This document shows positions 5,907 to 14,885 of a DNA stretch of 57,285 nt, in pieces. The first letter of the stretch is position 1. Every line of letters starts with the position of its first letter. Both the position numbers and the translations under genes were made by a program. This DNA is from Dehalococcoidia bacterium (GTDB lineage: Bacteria > Chloroflexota > Dehalococcoidia > Tepidiformales > Tepidiformaceae). The stretch spans positions 1 to 57,285 of the forward strand of contig JADZEI010000061.1 in assembly GCA_020850615.1 (NCBI GenBank). Reading direction: 5' to 3'. The notes below the pieces were generated by a model that had not been told where the DNA came from, made no database searches, and saw only the letters and a list, made by a program, of their open reading frames with translations.

Positions 5907-8669
5907 CTACACCACGTCCTTGCGCTTCTGGAGCACGTAGAGCGCCACGAATAGCACTGCCATGATCGAGAGCAGGCCGACCCAGCACACCCAGATCTCC
6001 GTCCCGAAGATGTCGCCGTAGCGGTCGTCGATCGGCGTGTAGGCCACGTTCCGCTGTTCGTCGGTGGTGTACTGTGCGAAGCCCGGCAGCCGGCACTCCG
6101 CGAGCGCGGGCGGTTCGCACACGCCCGTGCGCACCTGCGCCGCCGTCACCAGCCCGCGGAACACCCAGTTCGTGCTCGTAATCGCCCCCAGGACGCGACC
6201 CGCCACGCCCATCTCGCCCAGCGACAGCAACCCGCCCGAAAACACGATGTGCACGACCACGATGCCGATCACGAGCAGCATCGCCTGCTCCTCGCGCGGC
6301 GCCAGCGCCGAGATCAGCAGCCCCCACATCACGCCGGACATCACCGCCAGCGCGATCGTTACGTAGAGCTGCACGTAGTTCGTGACCGCCGCATCCGGGA
6401 ATTCGAGCCAGAGCGCCTTGATCACGAACAGCGCGAACGCGTGATACAGCGCGAACAGGAACCCTACCGACACCTTCGATAAGAGGTATGGCCCGATCCC
6501 CAGCGTCACCGTCCGCTCCCGGACGTAGATCGCGTGCTCCTTGACGATTTCGCGCACCGAGCTGAGCGCGCCCACGAGGAACGGGATGATCGCCGAGAGG
6601 AACAGCATCACCAGCGCCCGCGTCGAATCGCCGCCTGCAAACGCCAGCGCGTCCCGCGGCCAGACGAAGTCGACCAGCCCCAGCACCGGTGCCAGCAGGA
6701 ACAGCAGGAGCAGGTTCGTCCGGTCCCGCTTGATGATGTCGATGTAGCGCCGCGAAAGCACGGTGAGCTGCTTGAACGGGTTCGCCCGGCGCGGTGGCTT
6801 GTGCGTCCGCGCGGCGGCACCGCCCCCCTGCCCCGCCGCCCCGGGGATCGACGCCAGCCGCCCGACCGCGTATTCGGCATACTGCGGCGACTGCCGGTAC
6901 TTCGCCGCCCACGCCTCCGGCGTCGATTCGCCCTCCAGCTTCTCGTAGATGCCGTCGAAGTCCTCGACGCCGAAGTAGCTGAGCGCCTCCTCCGGCGGAC
7001 CGTAGTAAGCGAGGTGGCCGCCCCGCGCCAGGAACACCACCTGGTCGCACAGCATCACGTTCTTCGTCGCGTGCGTGATCAGGATGATCGTGTGGCCGTC
7101 GTCGGCCAGCTTCCGGAGCAGCCGCATCAGTTGCGATTCGGTCCCCGGGTCGAGGCCGGACGTCGCTTCGTCGAGGTAGAACAGCGACGGGCTGGTCAGC
7201 AGCTCCGCGCCAATCGACACCCGCTTCCGCTGCCCGCCGCTGAGCCGGACGATCGGCACCTCCGCGCGGGCGCTCAGGTCCAGCGTCTGGATCACCTCGC
7301 CGACGCGCTGCTGGTGCTCGTGCTCCGTCGTGTCCGATGGCAGCCGAAGCTCCGCCGCGTACTCCAGCGCTCGCTTGACCGGCAGCTCCTTGTGAAGGAT
7401 GTCGTCCTGCGGCACGTAGCCAATCGATGTCCGATACGAGTCGAAGTTGTGGTAGAGGTCGACGCCGTTGACCAGCACCGCCCCCTCGCTCGCCGGGCGG
7501 AAGCCGCTGAGCGCACCCAGCAGCGTCGACTTGCCCGCGCCGCTGACGCCCACCACCGCCACGAATTCGCGCGGGTGGATGGAAAACGACAGGTCCTGGA
7601 GCAGGTTCACCGTCGGCGAGACCCGCTGGTTCAGGCGCACCGCATCCAGCCGCACGCCCTGCGAGTCATCCGAAGTCGCGAGGCCGGTCTCCGAGAGCAG
7701 CAGCCGCATCGGGCCGATCCGGATCACGTCGCCCGGGCGCAGCTCGTGCGGCCGGCCCGGTTCGATCCGCGCGCCGTTCACGAACGTCCCGTTGCTCGAC
7801 CCCAGGTCCTCGATCACGCGGGTGTGGCCGCCATCCTGCCACGCGATCCGCGCATGCAGCCGCGACACGGTCGGGTGCGCGATCACGCAGTCGCACTCCG
7901 TCGCCCGCCCGACCGTGATCTCCTTGCCCGGGCGCAAGGGCAGCACCCGCTCCTCGACCGGCCCGTCCGGTCCGTACACGGTCTCGAACCGGAGCGACGC
8001 CGTCGGCCCGATGCGGACCATGTCCCCGTGCGAGAGGATGTGCTCGCTCACCCGGTTGGCGTCGACGAACAGGCCGAAACGGCTGTCGAGGTCCTCGACC
8101 ACCCAACCACGGGCCGTGCGCCGGATGCGCGCATGCCGCGCCGACACCGATTCGTGATCCACCACAACGTCACAGGACGGGTCCCGCCCGAGAATGAGCT
8201 CGTCCCGGTCCAGCACCACGTTGCGCGTGCCCTTCGGCGTCGTCACCGCGACCCGGGGCCGCTGGAGTGCGACCACCGTGGCGTTCGGCTCAGGCGGCCG
8301 CGCCGCCACGGGCTCCGCGGCCGCGACCATCGTCGCGCCCGCCTGTGTCATGCCCGGCGGCCCGAAGAACGACAGCCGCACGCCGCCCATCAGCACCACA
8401 TCGCCATCGCGCAGGAGCACCGGCACCCGGGGCGTGAGCTTCTGCCCGTTGAGCGTCGTCCCGTTCGCGCTGCCCAGGTCCGTGACGCTGTATCCGCCCT
8501 CGTCGGAGTCGAACCGCGCGTGGTGCCGGGAGACGTCGGCGCCCTCCACCACCAGGTCGTTGTCTCGGGAGCGGCCGACCGTGAGGGCAGCCTCGAACTC
8601 GACTTCCTGCTCACCACCGGCTTGCGCGACCAGCAGCCGGGCCCTGGTACCGGACCTCTCCGTCGTCAT
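5907..8669 (-). CDS. Triple-FHA-domain ABC transporter (ABCG-like half transporter)
   Basis: 920 residues in one chain. Three FHA domains come first: about 28-100 (GRSRDND, SRHH, SANGT), 157-228 (GRDPSCD, SARH, but the phosphopeptide-contacting Asn is lost in DSRFGL) and 249-325 (GRATECD, SRLH, SSNGT). An ABC ATPase follows with Walker A GVSGAGKS at 374-381, signature LSGGQRKRVSIG and Walker B FYLDEATSGLD, then an ABC-2 membrane domain with about six helices and an extracytoplasmic Cys-containing loop before the last helix. The layout is that of ABCG/White-type exporters and of mycobacterial Rv1747, which has two FHA domains and is controlled by a Ser/Thr kinase. ATG 8669 overlaps the lipase stop (ATGA). 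Substrate unknown; a lipid or envelope component is likely by analogy. Confidence 0.92.
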   Translation of the reverse strand: MTTERSGTRARLLVAQAGGEQEVEFEAALTVGRSRDNDLVVEGADVSRHHARFDSDEGGYSVTDLGSANGTTLNGQKLTPRVPVLLRDGDVVLMGGVRLSFFGPPGMTQAGATMVAAAEPVAARPPEPNATVVALQRPRVAVTTPKGTRNVVLDRDELILGRDPSCDVVVDHESVSARHARIRRTARGWVVEDLDSRFGLFVDANRVSEHILSHGDMVRIGPTASLRFETVYGPDGPVEERVLPLRPGKEITVGRATECDCVIAHPTVSRLHARIAWQDGGHTRVIEDLGSSNGTFVNGARIEPGRPHELRPGDVIRIGPMRLLLSETGLATSDDSQGVRLDAVRLNQRVSPTVNLLQDLSFSIHPREFVAVVGVSGAGKSTLLGALSGFRPASEGAVLVNGVDLYHNFDSYRTSIGYVPQDDILHKELPVKRALEYAAELRLPSDTTEHEHQQRVGEVIQTLDLSARAEVPIVRLSGGQRKRVSIGAELLTSPSLFYLDEATSGLDPGTESQLMRLLRKLADDGHTIILITHATKNVMLCDQVVFLARGGHLAYYGPPEEALSYFGVEDFDGIYEKLEGESTPEAWAAKYRQSPQYAEYAVGRLASIPGAAGQGGGAAARTHKPPRRANPFKQLTVLSRRYIDIIKRDRTNLLLLFLLAPVLGLVDFVWPRDALAFAGGDSTRALVMLFLSAIIPFLVGALSSVREIVKEHAIYVRERTVTLGIGPYLLSKVSVGFLFALYHAFALFVIKALWLEFPDAAVTNYVQLYVTIALAVMSGVMWGLLISALAPREEQAMLLVIGIVVVHIVFSGGLLSLGEMGVAGRVLGAITSTNWVFRGLVTAAQVRTGVCEPPALAECRLPGFAQYTTDEQRNVAYTPIDDRYGDIFGTEIWVCWVGLLSIMAVLFVALYVLQKRKDVV

Positions 8670-10360
8670 CGGGCCCCCGTGAGCTCGAGCTTGAGCCGCA
8701 TCTTCACGTCGTTGTCGGTATAGAGGGCGCCATGATACTGCCGCACCGGGTGGATTTCCGCGCCGGGCAGGATCGCGCTTGCTTCCGGCACCGCCGTGTC
8801 GCCCGACGCTTCCTCCACGAGCGAGACGCGCTGCCAGCGCCCGTCCGGCCCCCGCGTCACGTTCATCTTCGTCGCCGTCTTCAACCCGTACCCGAAGATG
8901 CAGATCGCCGGCACCGAGCAGCGCATCCCCAGCTCCTTTAGGAAGCCCGCGCTGTCCGAAGCCAGCTTGCGGCCCTGCGAGCCCGTCCAGCCGAAGTCCT
9001 CGTAGATGTTGATCTCCGCGCCCGTCTGGCTATCGAACACGGCCGGGTACGACGGCAGCAGGTGATACGCCGCCGGGTACGTCCGGAACGCGTCGCGCAC
9101 CTGGTCGCCCATGATGCCGAACGGGATCAGCCCGCGCCCCGAGAGCAGCGTCGCCAGCGACTTCGGGCTCCCGCGATGCGGCCCGCCGAGCATGATCAGC
9201 CGGTCGACCTTGCGATTGCCGCCCAGGAACTCCACGTAGTACCGGCTCACCAGCGACCCCATGCTGTGGGCCACGATCGTCACCGGCTCGTTCAGCCCGA
9301 GGCCGTCGATCTTCTCCGCCAGCAGCTTCGCCGTCGACCGCAGGTCCTGGCGCCAGTCGTACGGGAACTCGAACAGGTCCTTGCCCCGCGAATACCCCAG
9401 CGTCTCCTCCAGGAAGAGCCGCAGCCGCCCGTACTGGTCCAGGTTGAACAGGTTCGGGATGACCACGACCTGCTCGACGATCTTTCGCGCTTCCATCGGC
9501 AGCCGCTCCGGGAGGAGGTACTCCGCCGGCTGGCTCACCATGTTCTTCAGGTTCGGCCACATCATCACGTTGCCGCGCCACAGCTCCGACCCCAACAGCC
9601 CGGGGATGACCACGACTGGCTTCCGCCCCGTCTTCCGCGGCGCTTCGATCATCGTCAGGTCGTTGCTTTCGAACGGCGCCCGGAAGACGACCCGCGTGTC
9701 GCCGATCCGGAACGTGTCGCCGTCCTTCAGCGTGCGCTCCTCGACCCGTTCGAGCCCAACCCACGTGCCGTTGCTGCTGCCGAGGTCGCGGAGGATGAAG
9801 TTCCGCGCCGCGCGTTCCACCCGCGCATGGTGCCGCGAAGCCGCCGGGCTCGCGATGACGATGTCGTTCTCCGGGCTGCGACCCACATGGATCGCGTCCC
9901 CCCGGATCGGCACCTCCCGCGTGCCGTCCGGGCTGTTCACGATCAGCCGCGGCGTCTTCGTGTCCGAAAGCGCCATCGGCACGACCGTGTTCTCGATCGT
10001 CGTGCCCATGTCGTCCATCGGTGTGCCGATGATCGTCGCCGAAAGCGCCTCCTGGTCCGGGATGCCGCCCGATTCGAACCGCACCTCCGTGTCGCCGAGC
10101 AGCACCGATTCGCCCGGGCGCAGCGTCGCCTTGTCGACCTTCTGGCCGTCTTTTCGCACCCCGTTGGCAGAGCCGAGGTCCACCACCGTGAACGAGCTGT
10201 GCGACGCCTCGAACCGCGCGTGCACGCGCGAAATCTTCGGGTCGTCGACGATGATGTCGTTCGTCGCCGCCCGACCAATGGTCACCGAAGCAGCCGAGAG
10301 CTCGTACTCCTCGGCCTGGGCGCCGGTGCGCTTAATGTAGACCCTGGCGAAGGGCTCCAA
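8666..10360 (-). CDS. Double-FHA LCAT-like lipase/acyltransferase
   Basis: About 564 residues from TTG 10360. Two FHA domains at about 22-98 (TIGRAATND, SRVHARF, SANGV) and 155-228 (HVGRSPEND, SRHHARV, SSNGT) precede an alpha/beta hydrolase of the lecithin:cholesterol acyltransferase type: oxyanion region VVIPGLLGSELWRG, a cap with YDWRQDL, the nucleophile in AHSMGS (about Ser366), and candidate Asp and His in SGDTAVPE and QYHGALYTD. There is no signal peptide, so the protein is probably cytoplasmic or membrane-surface. The start is uncertain: GTG further upstream (near 10426) would add residues without domain features. The gene is coupled to the FHA-ABC exporter and diverges from the kinase gene, suggesting phosphothreonine-dependent recruitment. 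Confidence 0.85.
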   Translation of the reverse strand: MEPFARVYIKRTGAQAEEYELSAASVTIGRAATNDIIVDDPKISRVHARFEASHSSFTVVDLGSANGVRKDGQKVDKATLRPGESVLLGDTEVRFESGGIPDQEALSATIIGTPMDDMGTTIENTVVPMALSDTKTPRLIVNSPDGTREVPIRGDAIHVGRSPENDIVIASPAASRHHARVERAARNFILRDLGSSNGTWVGLERVEERTLKDGDTFRIGDTRVVFRAPFESNDLTMIEAPRKTGRKPVVVIPGLLGSELWRGNVMMWPNLKNMVSQPAEYLLPERLPMEARKIVEQVVVIPNLFNLDQYGRLRLFLEETLGYSRGKDLFEFPYDWRQDLRSTAKLLAEKIDGLGLNEPVTIVAHSMGSLVSRYYVEFLGGNRKVDRLIMLGGPHRGSPKSLATLLSGRGLIPFGIMGDQVRDAFRTYPAAYHLLPSYPAVFDSQTGAEINIYEDFGWTGSQGRKLASDSAGFLKELGMRCSVPAICIFGYGLKTATKMNVTRGPDGRWQRVSLVEEASGDTAVPEASAILPGAEIHPVRQYHGALYTDNDVKMRLKLELTGAR

Positions 10361-10513
10361 TCGGGGCTCCGGCGTGTGATGTCGCGGTAGCTTAGCGACT
10401 GGCGACAGCCCGTTCCAGCGGACAATCGCCACGACTGTGTGGGACGGGCTATACCCTCGCACTCCGCGCGCACGGTAGAGTACGCGATATCCCAGCCGGG
10501 ACACAGGAATCGC
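10361..10513. promoter_or_regulatory. Divergent promoter region between lipase and kinase genes
   Basis: A 153-bp gap between divergent starts. A TATACC hexamer at 10450-10455 on the plus strand (GGTATA on the minus strand) lies near its centre and could serve either direction; a CAGGA element precedes the kinase GTG. The exact promoters cannot be fixed by eye. Confidence 0.35.
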
Positions 10514-13327
10514 GTGACCAACCCAGGCCCCCCCACGGTTGTGAAGCACTACCAGCTCGTGCGCCAGATCGGCTCGGGCGGCATGAGCGACGTCTTCCTC
10601 GCGACCGACCGCCGCGACGGCTCCGAGGTCGTCGTCAAGCTCCTCCGCAATGTCGTCGGCGACGACGACAGCTACCGCGAGCGCTTCGAGCGCGAGGCCC
10701 ACGTCGGCGCGCTCCTCCGTTCGCCCTTCACCGTCCACCTGCTCGATTTCGGCCGCACCGCGGAAGGCCAGTACTTCCTCGTCACCGAATACGTCGACGG
10801 CGGCTCCCTCCAGGACGCCCTGCGCAACGGCCCCATGGAGCCGCGCCGCGCCGTCCGCATCGCCGCCCAGGTGGCACGCGCGCTCGAAGAAGCCCAGGCC
10901 CGCGGCGTCATCCACCGCGACATCAAGCCCGCGAACGTCATGCTCACCGCCAACGACGGCGTGAAGGTGCTCGACTTCGGCATCGCCCGCCAGGAGGGCG
11001 CGCTCACCATCACCATGCCCGGCAGCTTCGTGGGCACCGCCAACTACGCCGCGCCCGAAGCCTCGCTCGGCGAGACCGACATGCGGTCCGACATCTATTC
11101 GCTCGGCGCGACCCTCTACCACATGCTCGCCGGCCAGCCGCCGTTCTCCGGCGACCTGCTCCAGGTGCTCCGGCAGCACCGCGAGGCCACCGTCAACCTC
11201 AACGCGCTCCAGAACTGCCCCGAAGAGCTCATCGACATCATCCGCAAGTGCCTGGCGAAGAACCCGGAGGAGCGCTACCAGTCCGCCTCCCAGCTCGCCG
11301 GCGCGATCGAACACGCCTCCCGCGCCACGACGAACCCGCCGGTGCCGATCGTCGAATCCGGCCCGACGGTCATCGAATCCCCCGGCGCCGCCGCCAGCCA
11401 GCCCCTCCTCGCGCCCGACGACCTGCCATCCGAGTCCGTCACCAGCGCGCGGCCACTCCCGCCCGAGCCCGCTACCGCCTACACCATGGTCCGCCCGCCT
11501 GCGGCCCCCGTGACCCCCGCCGGCCCGGGCACGAGTGCGTCTGACTCGATGTCGCGGCCCCCCGTGCCCGTCGAGCTCTCGCTCCACGCCGTCCCCGGCA
11601 GCCGTAGCCGCTACGAGCTGCAGCTGCGCCACGGCAACCCGGCGCCGCTCCACCTCATGCTCTCCGCGTCCGGTGCCGGGCTCCGCTTCGAGCTCCCCGG
11701 CTCGGTCCTCGCCCAGGCCGGCACCACGAAGGTCCCCCTCGTCGTGCAGCCGGCGAAGCGCCGCATGGCCGGCGGCGCCCGCAGCCTGCCCTTCGCCGTC
11801 CACGCCAGCGGCAGCGGCGCCGAGCCCACCAGCGCCCACGCGTCGTACGCTGACCAGCCCTCGACCGCGCGGCTCATCGTGCCCGTGGCCGGTGGCGTCG
11901 CGCTCCTGGCCGCCGCCGCTATCTCCGTGCCACTCGTCCTCTCGGGCGGCGGCGACGACGCAGAAGGCGAGGAGAACACCCCCACGGCGACCACCACCTC
12001 AACGTCTACCGCCGTGGCAACCGCCACCACGACGGCCGTCCCGACCACCGCCGCCGGCGAGACCGAGCTCGCCTTCGTCGTGAACCAGGACCACTTCGCC
12101 CGCTCCGGACCCGATGGCACGAACGTCGCCGAGACCGACGTCCGCGGGTTCAACACCAACTGGTCCGCCGATGGCGCCGCCGTCGTCTACGAAGCCAACC
12201 TCACCGGCAACTTCGAGGTCTGGCTGACGACGAAGGACAGCCCCGAGGCCGTCAACGTCTCGAACCACGCCTCCAGCGACTCGCAGCCCGCCATCTCGCC
12301 CGATGGCCGGCGCGTCGCCTACACGGCCGCCCGCGATGGCAACGCCGAGCTTTACCTCCAGGAGCTGGGCGGCGGCGCCCCGGTCAACGTCACGAAGAAC
12401 CCCGCGACCGAGGCCCAGGCCGCCTGGTCTCCCGATGGCACGCGCATCGCCTTCGTTTCCGACCGCGACGGCAACTTCGAGGTCTACGTCATGAACGCGG
12501 ACGGCACGAACCTCCGCAACATCTCCAACAGCGCCGGCCGCGACTTCCAGCCCCAGTGGTCGCCCGATGGCGCCCGCATCGCGTACTACACCGACCGCGA
12601 CGGCAACTGGGAGGTCTACGCCGCAAACCCCGATGGCACCGGCGTCACGCGCCTCACCACCGACCCCGCGAAGGACGAACAACCCACCTTCGCGCCCGAT
12701 GGCCGCGTGCTCTTCGTCTCCGACCGCAGCGGCAAGCAGCAGATCCACTCGATGGCCGCCGACGGCAGCGACGCGAAGCAGCTGACGAACGTGCCGACCG
12801 GCGCAGCCTGGCCGCGCGTCATCCCGAAGGGCGCCGTCGTGCCGGGCAAGCCCGCCGCCGCATCCACCGCAACGGCCAGCCCGGCCGCTGCGACCGTCGG
12901 CGCCCAGGCCACCGCCCCACCCGCGACCACCAGCACCCGCGCACCCACGAGCGCCGCCACGCCCCCGCCCCCAACCGCCACCCCCACGGCCACGACAGCG
13001 CCGCAGCCATCAATGGCCGAGACGCAGTTCTGCATGGCCGCCGGGTGCTTCCCGCCGGGCAGCACCGTCAACGCCTGCAACCCCTCGGGCATGACTGGCT
13101 ACGCGACCTACACGAACATGCCCGCCGGCAGCACGATCGTCGTGCGCTGGGCCCGCGCGGGTGTCGTCCTCAACGAGACGAGCTTCTCGCCGGACGCGAC
13201 CAGCGGCGAGGCATTCGCCGACCTCTTCGGCAACGACGCCAGCCCGCTTGTCCCGGGCACCTACTTCCTGACCTGGATGCGCAACGGCCTCGCGCTCGCC
13301 ACCGGGACGATCACGCTCGCCTGCTAG
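10514..13327 (+). CDS. Membrane Ser/Thr protein kinase with extracytoplasmic TolB-like propeller
   Basis: 937 residues from GTG 10514. The N-terminal Hanks-type kinase domain has the Gly loop GSGGMSDVFLA (20-30), Lys42, HRDIKPAN with Asp136, DFG at 154-156 and a Thr-bearing activation loop (TITMPGSFVGTANYAAPE). A Pro-rich juxtamembrane linker and one transmembrane helix (about 455-478) follow. Outside the membrane come a Thr-rich spacer, about six WD40-like/PD40 repeats (patterns such as SPDGTRIAFVSDRDG) as in TolB, a second P/T-rich linker, and a C-terminal domain of about 105 residues with several Cys, ending in TITLAC. The sensor parts differ from the PASTA repeats of PknB. The divergent FHA-lipase and FHA-exporter are likely targets; this is an inference from position. 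Confidence 0.92.
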   Translation: MTNPGPPTVVKHYQLVRQIGSGGMSDVFLATDRRDGSEVVVKLLRNVVGDDDSYRERFEREAHVGALLRSPFTVHLLDFGRTAEGQYFLVTEYVDGGSLQDALRNGPMEPRRAVRIAAQVARALEEAQARGVIHRDIKPANVMLTANDGVKVLDFGIARQEGALTITMPGSFVGTANYAAPEASLGETDMRSDIYSLGATLYHMLAGQPPFSGDLLQVLRQHREATVNLNALQNCPEELIDIIRKCLAKNPEERYQSASQLAGAIEHASRATTNPPVPIVESGPTVIESPGAAASQPLLAPDDLPSESVTSARPLPPEPATAYTMVRPPAAPVTPAGPGTSASDSMSRPPVPVELSLHAVPGSRSRYELQLRHGNPAPLHLMLSASGAGLRFELPGSVLAQAGTTKVPLVVQPAKRRMAGGARSLPFAVHASGSGAEPTSAHASYADQPSTARLIVPVAGGVALLAAAAISVPLVLSGGGDDAEGEENTPTATTTSTSTAVATATTTAVPTTAAGETELAFVVNQDHFARSGPDGTNVAETDVRGFNTNWSADGAAVVYEANLTGNFEVWLTTKDSPEAVNVSNHASSDSQPAISPDGRRVAYTAARDGNAELYLQELGGGAPVNVTKNPATEAQAAWSPDGTRIAFVSDRDGNFEVYVMNADGTNLRNISNSAGRDFQPQWSPDGARIAYYTDRDGNWEVYAANPDGTGVTRLTTDPAKDEQPTFAPDGRVLFVSDRSGKQQIHSMAADGSDAKQLTNVPTGAAWPRVIPKGAVVPGKPAAASTATASPAAATVGAQATAPPATTSTRAPTSAATPPPPTATPTATTAPQPSMAETQFCMAAGCFPPGSTVNACNPSGMTGYATYTNMPAGSTIVVRWARAGVVLNETSFSPDATSGEAFADLFGNDASPLVPGTYFLTWMRNGLALATGTITLAC

Positions 13328-13337
13328 GCCGCGCGGT

Positions 13338-13559
13338 TCAGAGCAGCCGGCGGATCGGCTTGCGGCCGGGCCGCGGGTCGTAGTTGCTCTTGAACATCTC
13401 GAGCTTGTCCCGCTCGATCAGGTACTTCCCCGCGAACAGCGTCGCCGGGATCTTCTTCTGCTTGATCAGCCGGCGAAGGCTCTGCGGGTGGATGGCCAGC
13501 TCTCGCGCGGCCTCCACGAGGTCGAGGTAGTTCTCGAACGGCGTGCTGGGCAGGGGCAT
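13338..13559 (-). CDS. Small HTH (excisionase/MerR-like) DNA-binding protein
   Basis: 73 residues from ATG 13559, which has a GGAG ribosome binding site about 8 nt upstream; a TTG at 13580 would add seven residues. The core YLDLVEAARELAIHPQSLRRL, then KIPATLFAGKYLIERDKLE, is the winged-helix HTH_17/excisionase-type fold found in BldC, phage Xis and small MerR-like regulators. The basic tail PRPGRKPIRRLL may contact DNA. No integrase or phage gene is near, so a chromosomal regulatory role is more likely than excision. The gene converges on the kinase gene with 10 bases between the stops. The upstream region has a weak promoter candidate on the minus strand: TTGAGA (13675-13680), 16 bp, GACAAT (13653-13658). 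Confidence 0.72.
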   Translation of the reverse strand: MPLPSTPFENYLDLVEAARELAIHPQSLRRLIKQKKIPATLFAGKYLIERDKLEMFKSNYDPRPGRKPIRRLL

Positions 13560-13676
13560 GCCAGTTTCTCCGTCTCCCAAGGGAGTTCCGCCGCCGCCTC
13601 GAAAACGCTCAATGGCTTAGACGGAACGCCACGTTAGCAGTTGCCCACGATTATTGTCTACCCTCCTTCGCATTTC

Positions 13677-14840
13677 TCAACCCCCGAAGATCCGCCGCGC
13701 GAAGAACACCCGCCGCTCCCCGCCCAGCGTCGTGCACAACAGCGTCACCCGCTCGCCCGGCATCCGCCCGAGCAGCCGGCGCAGCTCGTCCGGCTCCACC
13801 GGGAACGCCCGCTTGCGGATTTCGTCCGCGCCCCAGCCGCGCTCGCGCAGCACCGCCTTCACCCGTGCCACCGAGAACGGCGTCGAATCCAGCACCTCGA
13901 ACGTCGCCGCCAGCGCGTCGAAAGTAGGCACGTCGCCCGACAGGTACGCCACTTCCGGGTCCAGCATCCACGCCCCCAGCCGCGCCGCCAGGTGCCGCAC
14001 GAGCCCCGCCCGCGTGACGCACGACTCCGGGTCGAACAGGTACGCGCCCGGCACCCGGCACGCGGCCGGTGCCTCCGGCTCGTCCGAGGTCAGCTGCGCG
14101 CCGGCGGGAAGCAGCGCCGCCCGCCGCAGCCCCGGCGCCGCCCCCGCGCCGAACCAGAGCGTGGCCTCGCGCAGCCCCCGGCCAACCTGGACCAGCTCGA
14201 GCTCGGCGTCGGGCGGTACGGCCGCGCGGTCGAGCCCCGGCGGCGCCTTCACCACGCCCGCGCGCCCCTCACGCGCCAGCCCCAGTGCGACATCCCATCG
14301 GGGCGAGAACGCCGCAGGGTTGAACGTGCGCCCGGCCTCGGCCCGCCGCGATGGGTCCACGAACGCCGCGCCCCCGGCGAGGCGGAACGGCGGCCGCCCC
14401 GCCTCGCCCTGCACCACCCCAGCCGCGGGCACGTTCGCCGCCGCCAGGACCGCCGTCGCGCGGTCGCGCTCCACCCCGGCCGCCCGCATCCCCACCCCGG
14501 CAAAGGCGCGCAGGTCGCCCCCGAGCCCGCAGGTCAGGTCCACCACCGCATCCGCGTGCTCCCGCAGGCGGGCCGCCCGCCGCGCGGCGACCAGCGGGTG
14601 CGTCATCATCTCCAGCCCGCCCGGCGCGAGCAGCATGCCCGCCTCGTCGGCGAACCGGTCCCTCGCCTTCGCCCGCAGGGCCAGCTGCTCGCCCAGCGCT
14701 GCCGCCTCGGCCGGCGGGAACGCGCGCCGCAGCTTCGCCGCCAGCGTCGTCACTGGGAGCTCCCCGAGCGCCGGGTCCAGCCCGGCGAGTGCCGCGCGCC
14801 CTTCACGGGAGACGAGGTAGCGCGCGCGGTCGAGGTCCAC
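13677..14840 (-). CDS. Class I SAM-dependent methyltransferase with THUMP-like C-terminal domain
   Basis: 387 residues. The middle contains the SAM-binding Rossmann motif VVDLTCGLGGDLRAFA (about 100-115) followed by an acidic strand end (GVERD) and AFVDPSRR, which resembles the motif IV position. The C-terminal part (PGAYLFDPESCVTRAGL and following) matches the THUMP-like domain found with such methyltransferases in Actinobacteria and Chloroflexota. The target is unknown; RNA is the usual guess for THUMP-associated enzymes. GTG 14840 is preferred because a TACACT hexamer (minus strand, 14853 to 14848) lies exactly 7 nt upstream, matching the leaderless pattern of this genome. It diverges from the HAD phosphatase gene. 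Confidence 0.8.
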   Translation of the reverse strand: MDLDRARYLVSREGRAALAGLDPALGELPVTTLAAKLRRAFPPAEAAALGEQLALRAKARDRFADEAGMLLAPGGLEMMTHPLVAARRAARLREHADAVVDLTCGLGGDLRAFAGVGMRAAGVERDRATAVLAAANVPAAGVVQGEAGRPPFRLAGGAAFVDPSRRAEAGRTFNPAAFSPRWDVALGLAREGRAGVVKAPPGLDRAAVPPDAELELVQVGRGLREATLWFGAGAAPGLRRAALLPAGAQLTSDEPEAPAACRVPGAYLFDPESCVTRAGLVRHLAARLGAWMLDPEVAYLSGDVPTFDALAATFEVLDSTPFSVARVKAVLRERGWGADEIRKRAFPVEPDELRRLLGRMPGERVTLLCTTLGGERRVFFARRIFGG

Positions 14841-14885
14841 GCCCCCGAGTGTAGCCCTGCACCGCCTCCGGGTATGCTCGATCCC
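14841..14885. promoter_or_regulatory. Back-to-back leaderless promoters
   Basis: The 45 bp between two divergent GTG starts contain two -10-like hexamers: TACACT on the minus strand (14853-14848), 7 nt before GTG 14840, and TATGCT on the plus strand (14873-14878), 7 nt before GTG 14886. No ribosome binding site is visible on either side. The two -35 regions would overlap each other's core. Confidence 0.65.

Noticed and set aside
6534-8723. Long open frame (about 729 codons) on the plus strand opposite the FHA-ABC exporter
   Set aside because: Arg/His/Pro-rich product without motifs; a shadow frame caused by high third-position G/C of the real gene.
13338-13559. Phage or integrative-element excisionase
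   Set aside because: No integrase, attachment repeats or phage genes are nearby; codon use equals the surroundings.
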